Shown here one piece after another: positions 17,285 to 24,253 of a DNA stretch of 29,416 nucleotides (position 1 is its first letter; every line of letters starts with the position of its first letter). A model generated the notes under the pieces. It had not been told where the DNA came from. It made no database searches and saw only the letters and a program-made list of their open reading frames with translations. The DNA comes from Actinomycetes bacterium (GTDB lineage: Bacteria > Actinomycetota > Thermoleophilia > Solirubrobacterales > 70-9), in contig JAEZIQ010000160.1 of assembly GCA_023436605.1 (NCBI GenBank), positions 1 to 29,416 on the forward strand. Direction: 5' to 3'. The translations under genes and the position numbers were made by a program.

Positions 17285-17551
17285 ATGCCAAAGGGTTCAG
17301 ATCACGGACCGAGCATCAAGGACGACAAGCTCTACGAGAAGCTCCGGGACGAAGGGGCCAGCAAGGAGAAGGCGGCCCGGATCGCCAACGCCAAAGCCGG
17401 CGGCGAAAACGTCGGCAAGAAGGGTGGAGAGGCCGAGGATTACGAGGACCGGACGGTCGAGGAGCTTCGCGACCGCGCGGCGGAGATCGGGATCGAGGGC
17501 CGATCCGACATGAACAAGAAGCAACTGATCAGCGCCCTCCGCAACCACTGA
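17285..17551 (+). CDS. Small Rho-N/SAP-like domain protein
   Basis: An 88-aa protein. The first half (SDHGPSIKDDKLYEKLRDEG, then SKEKAARIANA) is a short conserved helical motif seen in many small actinobacterial proteins annotated as Rho-N domain proteins. The last 35 residues (RTVEELRDRAAEIGIEGRSD, MNKKQLISALRN) are a SAP/Rho_N-like module very close to the tail of Ku2 just upstream. It is short, charged and cytoplasmic, and may bind DNA or RNA. The ATG follows AAGGAG. It has its own sigma-B-like promoter, so it can be made apart from ku. Its link to end joining is inferred from location and the shared tail. Confidence 0.75.
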   Translation: MPKGSDHGPSIKDDKLYEKLRDEGASKEKAARIANAKAGGENVGKKGGEAEDYEDRTVEELRDRAAEIGIEGRSDMNKKQLISALRNH

Positions 17552-17563
17552 AGGACCATCGCC

Positions 17564-18526
17564 TTATCCGGTTCTGAGCGAGGGCAGCACTTCGCTTTCG
17601 TAGAAGCGGAAGAACTCCGGCGAGGGCGGGCCGACCTGATGGACGTAAACGTGGGAATAACCGGCGTCAATGAATTCGCGGATCGATTCGATGTGCCACT
17701 CGGCATCGGGCCCGCAGACGATTGACTCCCGAATCTGGTCTAGGTCCACCTTCTCCGAAGCTTGTTCGAAATGGGAGGGAAGGGGAAGTTCGACGAACAG
17801 GTTTCCGGGGACGCCGGAGTTTGGCCACCACTCGAGAGCGGTCTCCGCTGCCTCCTTCTCGGAATTTCCCCAACAGACATGCACCTGACCGTAGGTTGGT
17901 TTCCCGTCACCGCCGGCCTGATGGAACTGATCGATCATGTCCTCCACCGGAGCGAGTCCGACCATGCCGTCTCCCTTCTGGCCCGCCAGTTCTGTTGCTT
18001 TCTCGCCGGCCGAAGCGATCAGGACCGGGGGCGGGCTTTCCGGAAGAGTGAAAATGCGTGCGTTCTCGACCTCGAAGTGCTGACCGCGGTGGCTGACCAT
18101 CTCTCCGCTCCAAAGCTCTCGGATCACGTCGATCGCCTCCTCGAGCATCTCCTGCCTGACCGGGACGGAGGGCCAGTGACCACCGAGAATGTGCTCGTTC
18201 AGGTTCTCGCCACTTCCGAGCCCGAGTGAGAACCGGTCGGGCATGAGGCAGGCTGTGGTCGCGGCCGCCTGGGCGATGATCGCCGGATGAATTCTCGTGG
18301 TGGGGCAGGTGACGCCCGTCATTACCGGGATCGAATCGGTCGCCTCGGCGACGGCCCCCAGCACCGACCAAACGAATGGCGCGTTGCCCTGCCGGTCAAC
18401 CCAGGGATGGAAATGATCAGAGATCGAGAGAAAGTCGAAGCCGCACCGCTCGGCTTCGACTGCGTGCCGTACCAGCTCCTGCGGTCCATTCTCTTCGCTC
18501 GACAGCGTGAACCCGATCTTGGCCAT
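17564..18526 (-). CDS. LLM-class F420-dependent oxidoreductase (FGD-like)
   Basis: A 320-aa TIM-barrel luciferase-like enzyme expected to use coenzyme F420. It follows the pattern of F420-dependent glucose-6-phosphate dehydrogenase and its relatives: SDHFHPWVD (about 36-44), the GVTCPTTRIHPAIIAQAAAT strand-helix, DRFSLGLGSGENLNEH (about 96-111), and a late AGEKATELAG cofactor segment. The glucose-phosphate-binding residues were not verified, so the substrate is open. ATG 18526 gives the family N-terminus; an upstream ATG at 18580 would add 18 unrelated residues and lies upstream of the promoter. There is no ribosome site: a sigma-B-like -10 ends 9 nt before the start. It converges on the Rho_N gene with a 12-bp gap. 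Confidence 0.85.
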   Translation of the reverse strand: MAKIGFTLSSEENGPQELVRHAVEAERCGFDFLSISDHFHPWVDRQGNAPFVWSVLGAVAEATDSIPVMTGVTCPTTRIHPAIIAQAAATTACLMPDRFSLGLGSGENLNEHILGGHWPSVPVRQEMLEEAIDVIRELWSGEMVSHRGQHFEVENARIFTLPESPPPVLIASAGEKATELAGQKGDGMVGLAPVEDMIDQFHQAGGDGKPTYGQVHVCWGNSEKEAAETALEWWPNSGVPGNLFVELPLPSHFEQASEKVDLDQIRESIVCGPDAEWHIESIREFIDAGYSHVYVHQVGPPSPEFFRFYESEVLPSLRTG

Positions 18527-18535
18527 TGCGGGCCG

Positions 18536-18560
18536 GTACCCGGACCCAGAGCGGTAAAAC
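18536..18560 (-). promoter_or_regulatory. Stress-sigma-type promoter of the LLM oxidoreductase gene
   Basis: Read on the minus strand: GTTTTA (18555-18560), a 13-nt spacer and GGGTAC (18536-18541), an excellent match. The start codon is 9 nt downstream. Its -35 is only 2 bp from the -35 of the divergent promoter. Confidence 0.75.
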
Positions 18561-18562
18561 TG

Positions 18563-18587
18563 GATTCGGGGATCGCGCATCGGGTAT
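18563..18587 (+). promoter_or_regulatory. Stress-sigma-type promoter of the UspA-like membrane protein gene
   Basis: GATTCG (18563-18568), a 13-nt spacer and GGGTAT (18582-18587). The ATG at 18598 is 10 nt after the -10 and has no ribosome site. Confidence 0.7.
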
Positions 18588-18597
18588 TGCTAATCAC

Positions 18598-19473
18598 ATG
18601 GAAGCTCAAACGGATGAACCCCGTGAATCAGGCACTGAGCAGACCTCGAGCGACGGGCCACACCGAATACTTCTCGTAGCCGACGACGTGGTCGACGCGA
18701 ATGACCTTACCCGGGAACTGGAAAGCCACGTGAAGGACGGTTCAGGGAAACCGGAAGTGTTTGTGATTTCCCCGGCCATCTCCCACTCCCGGCTTGATCA
18801 AGAGCTGGGAAATGTGGACCCGGTGCTGCCCGAGGCTGGTGAACGCATGGAGACCTTGGTCAAGGAGTTGAGCGAGGCCGGTTTCAAAGCTCGCGGCACG
18901 GTCGGTGACAGCGATCTGCTCGTTGCGATCGGTGACGGTCTGGCCGAATTTCAGGCCGACGAGATCGTCGCCGTCACCCACGTGAAGGACGAGGCCGAAC
19001 CGGCCGAGCGGGGACTCTGGCTAAGACTGAAGGATGAATTCCACCAGCCGGTGACTCTGCTTACGGTCTCGAACCAGGGTCGCAGTGACGCGCAGGGCGC
19101 GGAAGTCGTCTCAACGGAGCACGCACCTGCTCACCAAGAGACCTATGAAGAGGAGATCCGGGAAACCAGGAACTTCCCGCCGCTCAGCAAACGGGATATC
19201 GCCGGAATCCTCTTCGGGATCCTAGGAACTATCGCGCTAGGCATCATCGCCGTGTTCTCGGGGGAGAATGACGACGGCAACCTGACCGGCTCCACGGCAG
19301 CGATCCTGCTCATCGCAATCGGGTGCTTTCTGCTCAACGTCGCCCATGTGGTTGGACTCCTCTTCTTCGAGAGTGTCCGCTACGACGGGATCTGGGACAA
19401 GTTCATGGCCCGGATGTCGATCGGAGTCACCTCGGCCGGGCTGATCGCGGCACTCATTCTCTGGCTCGCCTGA
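18598..19473 (+). CDS. UspA-like domain fused to a three-helix membrane domain
   Basis: A 291-aa protein. Residues about 23-165 resemble a universal-stress-protein fold: the first strand RILLVADDVVD, a helix, then KARGTVGDSDLLVAIGDGL and ADEIVAVTHV, ending in HQPVTLLTVSNQG. The ATP-binding G-rich loop of UspA is not evident. After an acidic linker come three membrane helices (about 202-221, 231-254 and 274-290). A stress sensor or membrane-tethered Usp is plausible. It starts behind a sigma-B-like promoter and is followed 22 bp later by the PfpI gene, probably in one operon. The open frame extends upstream, but the ATG at 18598 lies just after the promoter. Confidence 0.7.
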   Translation: MEAQTDEPRESGTEQTSSDGPHRILLVADDVVDANDLTRELESHVKDGSGKPEVFVISPAISHSRLDQELGNVDPVLPEAGERMETLVKELSEAGFKARGTVGDSDLLVAIGDGLAEFQADEIVAVTHVKDEAEPAERGLWLRLKDEFHQPVTLLTVSNQGRSDAQGAEVVSTEHAPAHQETYEEEIRETRNFPPLSKRDIAGILFGILGTIALGIIAVFSGENDDGNLTGSTAAILLIAIGCFLLNVAHVVGLLFFESVRYDGIWDKFMARMSIGVTSAGLIAALILWLA

Positions 19474-19495
19474 ACCCGCAACGAAAGGACCCCGC

Positions 19496-20056
19496 ATGGC
19501 TGAAATGAATCAGCGACTGAAAGGAAAACGAGTCGCCATTCTCAGCGACAACGAAGGTGTAGAGGAGATCGAGCTCAAAGGACCGCTCCAGGCTTTGAGG
19601 GACGCTGGCGCCGACGTTCACCTCGTCGCCCCGGAAGCAGGAGAGGTCCAGGCCTTCAATCATCTGGAGAAGGGCAGCAAGTTCACCGTCGACCAGGCGC
19701 TCGGAAGCGTAGGCTCGGCGGACTACGACGCCCTGGTGCTGCCGGGCGGCGTCGCCAATCCCGACAACCTCAGGATCGACTCGAAGGCAGTCGACTTCGC
19801 CCGCTCGTTCTTTGACGAGGGCAAACCGGTGGGGGCGATCTGCCACGCACCCTGGACCCTCGTCGAGGCCGGAGTCGTCGAAGGCCGGACCCTCACTTCC
19901 TGGCCGAGCCTGCGGACCGACATTGAGAATGCCGGGGCACACTGGGTTGATGAGGAGGTCCACATCGACGGGAACCTCGTAACGAGCCGCAAGCCCGACG
20001 ACCTCGAGCAGTTCTGTCACACGCTCGTCGAAGTCTTCTCCGGCGAAGCAAGCTAG
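19496..20056 (+). CDS. DJ-1/PfpI-family protein (deglycase/protease-like)
   Basis: A 186-aa type 1 glutamine amidotransferase-like protein. The nucleophile elbow is AICHAPW with Cys116 and adjacent His117, and the partner acid is in the EGVEEIE loop (about 20-26). PGG (about 83-85) forms the oxyanion region. PfpI/YhbO relatives remove glycation adducts or act as stress-linked peptidases; which applies is unknown. The length is normal and the residues intact. AAAGGA (19485-19490) precedes the ATG. It probably forms an operon with the UspA-like membrane protein, and a perfect hairpin terminator follows the stop. Confidence 0.9.
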   Translation: MAEMNQRLKGKRVAILSDNEGVEEIELKGPLQALRDAGADVHLVAPEAGEVQAFNHLEKGSKFTVDQALGSVGSADYDALVLPGGVANPDNLRIDSKAVDFARSFFDEGKPVGAICHAPWTLVEAGVVEGRTLTSWPSLRTDIENAGAHWVDEEVHIDGNLVTSRKPDDLEQFCHTLVEVFSGEAS

Positions 20057-20062
20057 GCCGAG

Positions 20063-20090
20063 CGCCCGCCGGGATCAGTCCCGGCGGGCG
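20063..20090. terminator. Perfect bidirectional terminator hairpin
   Basis: A 12-bp perfect stem (20063-20074 with 20079-20090) and a 4-nt loop, TCAG. The loop contains the stop codon of the minus-strand DUF6328 gene (20075-20077), so one arm is also coding. It lies 7 bp past the stop of the PfpI gene. Confidence 0.85.
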
Positions 20091-20548
20091 TGCAGCCTGA
20101 TCTTCAAGGGAAGCAGGAACCAGCAGGTGAGAGCCACCAGGGCCGCACCTGTGGCGACCACGATCGTCGCCGTCGAGCTGTAGAGGAAGTCCGTAATCAG
20201 CGCGACCGCTCCGGTCACGGCCAGCGAAAGCGCTGCCAGGCCGGCGATGCTCATCCGGTTCGAGAGCCGAACGATCCATTCTTTCTGCTGCCGGCGGAAC
20301 GTGATCCGGTGGAAAGCGGTCGGAGCCATCAGCAGGAACATAGAAAGCGCTGCCAGCAGGAGGGTCACGAAATAGAGGCTCTGCTGGAAGTCGGTCACCT
20401 CGGAAAAACGACGCTGGAAAGGCACAGCCAGCAGGAATGCGAAGAGGACCTGAACGCCGGGCAGGGCGATCCGGAGCTCCTGGAGCAACTCGTCCAGATT
20501 GCGGTCGAGCCGCTCCCACTCCTGCTCGTTCCGGGGACTCTCCGTCAT
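20075..20548 (-). CDS. DUF6328 family membrane protein
   Basis: A 157-aa protein with an N-terminal charged helix (NEQEWERLDRNLDELLQELR) and four hydrophobic segments (about 33-45, 58-76, 98-119 and 126-147). The order LLQELRIALPGVQVLFAFLL and then FQRRF is the typical opening of DUF6328, common in actinobacteria, of unknown role. There is no ribosome site; a sigma-B-like -10 ends 9 nt before the ATG, so the mRNA is almost leaderless. The last codons lie in the terminator stem. Divergent from the cysteine hydrolase gene, with both promoters in one 70-bp gap. Confidence 0.82.
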   Translation of the reverse strand: MTESPRNEQEWERLDRNLDELLQELRIALPGVQVLFAFLLAVPFQRRFSEVTDFQQSLYFVTLLLAALSMFLLMAPTAFHRITFRRQQKEWIVRLSNRMSIAGLAALSLAVTGAVALITDFLYSSTATIVVATGAALVALTCWFLLPLKIRLHARRD

Positions 20549-20557
20549 AAACCCACA

Positions 20558-20581
20558 CTACCCGGGGCCTGCCTCTCGAAC
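20558..20581 (-). promoter_or_regulatory. Stress-sigma-type promoter of the DUF6328 gene
   Basis: Read on the minus strand: GTTCGA (20576-20581), a 12-nt spacer and GGGTAG (20558-20563). It is arranged back to back with the promoter at 20585-20608. Confidence 0.6.
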
Positions 20582-20584
20582 CGG

Positions 20585-20608
20585 GTTTGAACCGACGTTC
20601 GAGGGTAA
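20585..20608 (+). promoter_or_regulatory. Stress-sigma-type promoter of the cysteine hydrolase gene
   Basis: GTTTGA (20585-20590), a 12-nt spacer and GGGTAA (20603-20608). The ATG at 20619 is 10 nt after the -10. Confidence 0.65.
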
Positions 20609-20618
20609 CTACCGGACG

Positions 20619-21158
20619 ATGAATTCATCCCGCGTAATCCTGATAGTCGACATGATCACGCCCTGGGATTACGAAGGGGCGGAACAGGTGGCCGAAGGAG
20701 CCGGCGAGGTCGTTGACGCGATCAATCGTCTCCGTGCACTTGAGGGTGGCAGGGTGGTCTTCGCCAACGATCTCAAGGAGGGCTTCCATGGCTCCCGGGA
20801 GAAATCGTTCGAGCTGGCGCTCGCCGGCCGCTTTCCCGAACTAGTCGGGCCGCTCGAGCCGAAGTCTGATGAGGATTTCATCCACAAGGGTCAGCACTCC
20901 GCCTTCTACGGAACCCCCCTCGCTCACCTTCTGGATCTCCACGATGCCGACGAGGTCGTACTCGCCGGCCAGGTGACCGAGCAGTGTGTTCTCTACTCAG
21001 CGCTCGATGCCCATGTGCGAGGTTACGACGTGACCCTGGCCACCGACGCGGTCCTTGCCCAGCAGGAGCATCTTGGGAACGCGGCATTGGAAATGATGCG
21101 GGAGAACATGGGAGCGAAGCTGGTCACCAGCGGCGAGCTGGTCAGCCAGTTGGCCTGA
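20619..21158 (+). CDS. Isochorismatase-family cysteine hydrolase
   Basis: A 179-aa cysteine hydrolase with the Asp-Lys-Cys triad of the isochorismatase/nicotinamidase family: Asp11 in LIVDMITPW, Lys90 in DFIHKGQHSAF, and Cys123 in TEQCVLYSALDA, preceded by the conserved GQVTEQC turn. Members include nicotinamidases and various amidases; the substrate is not evident. The open frame extends 40 codons upstream through the promoter; the ATG at 20619 gives the normal N-terminus and has no clear ribosome site, in keeping with a leaderless start. Confidence 0.88.
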   Translation: MNSSRVILIVDMITPWDYEGAEQVAEGAGEVVDAINRLRALEGGRVVFANDLKEGFHGSREKSFELALAGRFPELVGPLEPKSDEDFIHKGQHSAFYGTPLAHLLDLHDADEVVLAGQVTEQCVLYSALDAHVRGYDVTLATDAVLAQQEHLGNAALEMMRENMGAKLVTSGELVSQLA

Positions 21159-21167
21159 AGGCACCGC

Positions 21168-22355
21168 TCAGGGTTTGAGCACGACCTTGATTGCGCCGTC
21201 TTCCTTCTTCTGGAACATCTCGTAAGCCTCCGGGGCCCGATCGAGCGGCCATACGTGGGTCGCCAGGTCGTCCACTGCGAGAGGGTCCCCGGCATCCGGA
21301 CCCAGCAAGGGCAGGATGTCGTCGGTCCAGCGGCGAACGTGCGCCTGGCCCATTCTGACCTGGAGACCCTTGTCGAAGATCTGGAACATGGGGAGAGGAT
21401 CGAGCTGACCGCCGTAGACCCCCGAGATCGAAACGGTTCCGCCCCGCCGCACACTGTCGAAGCAGGCGAGCAGTGCCGTCAGCCGATCGACGGCCGCCTT
21501 TCGGGTCATTTTCGCGGCCACCGGGTCCGGGAGGAATCCTGTGGCCTTCTGGATGAGCTCGGCCGCCGGTGCGCCGTGAGCCTCCATGCCGACCGCGTCA
21601 ATCACGCTGTCCGGACCCCGCCCTCCGGTCAACTCTCGAAGTGATTCGGCGATGTCGTCGTGCTCTTCGAGGTTGAGCGGTTCTACTCCGTGACGGGCTG
21701 CCATTTCAATTCTTTCCGGAACCAGGTCGATGCCAAAGACCCATTCGGCTCCGCGATGGCGTGCGATCCGGGCACACATCTGCCCGATTGGTCCGAGACC
21801 AAACACGGCAACCGATCCGCCCTCGGGGATCGCCGCGTACTCGACGGCCTGCCAGGCCGTGGGCAGAACGTCGGAAAGATAGAGGTAACGTTCGTCGGGC
21901 CCGTCCTCGGGGACCTTGATCGGACCGAACTGCGCCTGGGGCACTCGCAGGTACTCGGCCTGCCCGCCAGGGACCTGACCGTAAAGCCGGGTGTAGCCAA
22001 AGAGCGAGGCACCGGTTCCCTCTTCCCGGTTCTGGGTGGTTTCGCACTGGGCGAAGAGTTTCCGGTTGCACATCCAGCAATCTCCACAAGAGATGTTGAA
22101 CGGCACCACGACGCGATCTCCTGGCGAGAGGTCGGTGACCGCGCTTCCCGTCTCCTCGACGATGCCCATCGGTTCATGTCCGAGGATGTCGCCCTCGTCG
22201 ATGAACATTCCAAGCACCCCGTAGAGATGGAGGTCCGAACCGCAGATCGCGGTCGAAGTAATGCGAATGATCGCGTCGGTCGCTTCTTCGATTTTGGGGT
22301 CGTCTACCTCGTCGACGCGGACGTCCTGGTTGCCGTGAAAGGTCAGTGCCTTCAT
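21168..22355 (-). CDS. Zinc-dependent alcohol dehydrogenase, formaldehyde-dehydrogenase-like
   Basis: A 395-aa medium-chain dehydrogenase. The catalytic zinc ligands are Cys38 (ICGSDLH), His60 and Glu61 (GHEPMG); the structural zinc has Cys90, Cys93, Cys96 and Cys104. The Rossmann motif VFGLGPIG is at 184-191. The length, with an extra segment near 270-290, fits the glutathione-independent formaldehyde dehydrogenase-like branch, so an aldehyde or alcohol of stress or detoxification metabolism is likely. The ATG follows AGGAGG and overlaps the upstream SDR gene by 4 nt (ATGA); both are driven by the promoter at 23214-23237. Confidence 0.9.
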   Translation of the reverse strand: MKALTFHGNQDVRVDEVDDPKIEEATDAIIRITSTAICGSDLHLYGVLGMFIDEGDILGHEPMGIVEETGSAVTDLSPGDRVVVPFNISCGDCWMCNRKLFAQCETTQNREEGTGASLFGYTRLYGQVPGGQAEYLRVPQAQFGPIKVPEDGPDERYLYLSDVLPTAWQAVEYAAIPEGGSVAVFGLGPIGQMCARIARHRGAEWVFGIDLVPERIEMAARHGVEPLNLEEHDDIAESLRELTGGRGPDSVIDAVGMEAHGAPAAELIQKATGFLPDPVAAKMTRKAAVDRLTALLACFDSVRRGGTVSISGVYGGQLDPLPMFQIFDKGLQVRMGQAHVRRWTDDILPLLGPDAGDPLAVDDLATHVWPLDRAPEAYEMFQKKEDGAIKVVLKP

Positions 22356-23158
22356 TCCGAGTCCTCCTGTCCCGAGCCGGGTTCGGCCATTTTTCGGTGT
22401 ATTCGAGCTTTGATGGAGTCGGGCATCAGGCGACTTGCGATTACTTGAAGTTTGTTCTTGGGGCCGCCACCAACGACCCGTTCATCGCCCTTCCGCATCG
22501 CCTCGACCCCTTGACGGGCGACCTGGGCGGGGTCGTCCTTCTTGCCGGAGGCCACCTTGGTGTCTGCCATATCGGCTCTTTCGAAGAACTCCGTATCGGT
22601 CGGCCCCGGCATCAGGGAGGTGACCGTGACCCCAGTCTCCCCGAGTTCATTTCGCAGCGCGAGCGCAAAGGACTGAACGAACGACTTCGAAGCGTTGTAG
22701 ACCGCCTGATAGGAGCCCGGCATCGTCGAAGCCACCGAGGATGTGAAGAGGATCTGGCCCCGGTCACGACTGACCATTGGCTCAACCTCGAGCTTGCAGA
22801 GGTGGACCGCGGACTTGACGTTCAGATCGATCAGCTTCATCTCGTCCCCGAGGTCGGTCCCTCCGACAAACGATCCACCCGCACCGATTCCCGCGTTGAG
22901 GACCAGCGCTTCAACCGGCCTGCCACGCCTCGCGATCTCCTCGTGGAGGATCTCGACACCTTCGCTCCGCGAAAGGTCGACGCGAACCGCCTCGACGATC
23001 GTGGCACCTTCAAGGTCCTTTCTGGCGTCCTCAAGCTCCTGGTCTTCAGCCGCGATCAGCAGGTCAAAGCCGTCTTCCGCCAATACTTTTGCGATTTCGA
23101 ATCCGATCCCGCTTGAAGCGCCGGTCACTACTGCGAACTGTCGTGTGCCGGATTCCAT
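22352..23158 (-). CDS. Short-chain dehydrogenase/reductase (SDR)
   Basis: A 268-aa classical SDR. The cofactor motif TGASSGIG is at 12-19, NAG at 88-90, catalytic Ser141, and Tyr154-Lys158 in YNASK. PGPTDTEFF follows after the active site. The C-terminal part (about 220-268) is longer and basic. The substrate is unknown. ATG 23158 has an AAGGAG site; the frame is open 27 codons further upstream, through the promoter. It is the first gene of an operon with the zinc alcohol dehydrogenase. Confidence 0.92.
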   Translation of the reverse strand: MESGTRQFAVVTGASSGIGFEIAKVLAEDGFDLLIAAEDQELEDARKDLEGATIVEAVRVDLSRSEGVEILHEEIARRGRPVEALVLNAGIGAGGSFVGGTDLGDEMKLIDLNVKSAVHLCKLEVEPMVSRDRGQILFTSSVASTMPGSYQAVYNASKSFVQSFALALRNELGETGVTVTSLMPGPTDTEFFERADMADTKVASGKKDDPAQVARQGVEAMRKGDERVVGGGPKNKLQVIASRLMPDSIKARIHRKMAEPGSGQEDSE

Positions 23159-23213
23159 GTTTCTCCTTGCTTCGACGACTTCCCGGGGTCGAAACCGCGG
23201 GCGAGCATGTCCG

Positions 23214-23237
23214 GTACCCGCCGACAGCGGCTCAAAC
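23214..23237 (-). promoter_or_regulatory. Stress-sigma-type promoter of the SDR-ADH operon
   Basis: Read on the minus strand: GTTTGA (23232-23237), a 12-nt spacer and GGGTAC (23214-23219), one of the best matches in the window. A leader with AAGGAG precedes the ATG at 23158. Confidence 0.75.
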
Positions 23238-23242
23238 ATCCT

Positions 23243-24250
23243 TCAGGTCGAGAGCAGTGCGCGAACCGCCTGCTCGGTCGAGGACAGGCCTTTGCGGGCT
23301 TTACGTCCTGTCCCGCGACCCGACCCGGCAATCACCTGACCGCTCCGATAGAGATCAAAGACCCGCGGATCCACGTAAGAGGAACGGGCGACCGCGGGGG
23401 TGTTACCAAGCTCTTCGGCGACGGTCTCGACCGCTTTGCGGATCGAACGGTCGCGGCCCCGGGCGGACGTCGGGATCTCTGAACCGGCGAGCGACGCCGC
23501 CGCGAGTACGGTGCCTCTCCAGGTCCGGAAATCCTTGGCGGAGAACCGCTCGTCGGTGTTCTCCTTGATGTACGAGTTGAGGTGATCGGCGGTCACATCG
23601 ACCCAGCGTCGCTCTTCCCGGAAGACCAGGAAGTCCTCGGGCCCCGACCGCCGTCGGAGCAGTCGACGCGCCAGGGCCCGGATCGACTCGTCCCGGATCA
23701 GGACCAAGTGTTCCAGCGATCCCTTGCCGGTGTATTCGAACCGGATTTCGTCCGGTGATTTCCCCAGGGTCACGTGCTGCTTTTGAATCGTGGCGACGCC
23801 ATAGGTTTCGTTCTCGGCGGCGTACTGCTCGCCGCCGACGCGAAAGTTCCCGAGGTCGATCAGCCTCACGCCGCAGGCCAGAACACTGTTCATCGCGAGG
23901 TTCTCGGGGTCGAGATCACGGGCGACTGCACGCCGGAGCCGGGGCAGCTGCTGCGCGAAATCGAGCATGGTCTCGAACTTCCTGGCCGAGCGGGATTCGC
24001 TCCAGCGAGAGTGGTACAGGTACTGCTTTCGGCCAGCGTCGTCGTAGCCGGTGGCCTGAATGTGGCCGTTCTCGCGGGGGCAGATCCAGACACCGGTCCA
24101 GGCGGGAGGGATCACAAGTCCCTTGATCCGCTCGATCACGTCCTGATCCGCGATTCGGGCGCCGTCGGCATCGAGATACACGAAACCTTTTCCGGCTCGT
24201 CGCCGGGTGATTCCCGGGCTGTCGCAGTCGGATCTCCTGAGTCTCGCCAA
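23243..24250 (-). CDS. DNA topoisomerase IB (bacterial, poxvirus-like)
   Basis: A 335-aa type IB topoisomerase that relaxes supercoils through a 3'-phosphotyrosine. The nucleophile is Tyr292 in SSYVDPRVFD. Other catalytic residues are Arg137 (FRVGGEQY), Lys176 (YTGKGS), Arg242 (FRTW) and Asn283 (LGNTPA), where eukaryotic and viral enzymes have His. An Asn here is known from the Deinococcus enzyme. The start is a TTG at 24250, 3 bp after the permease stop, behind GAGGG. It is the second gene of an operon with the APC permease and so under the same sigma-B-like promoter. Confidence 0.92.
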   Translation of the reverse strand: MARLRRSDCDSPGITRRRAGKGFVYLDADGARIADQDVIERIKGLVIPPAWTGVWICPRENGHIQATGYDDAGRKQYLYHSRWSESRSARKFETMLDFAQQLPRLRRAVARDLDPENLAMNSVLACGVRLIDLGNFRVGGEQYAAENETYGVATIQKQHVTLGKSPDEIRFEYTGKGSLEHLVLIRDESIRALARRLLRRRSGPEDFLVFREERRWVDVTADHLNSYIKENTDERFSAKDFRTWRGTVLAAASLAGSEIPTSARGRDRSIRKAVETVAEELGNTPAVARSSYVDPRVFDLYRSGQVIAGSGRGTGRKARKGLSSTEQAVRALLST

Positions 24251-24253
24251 ACG

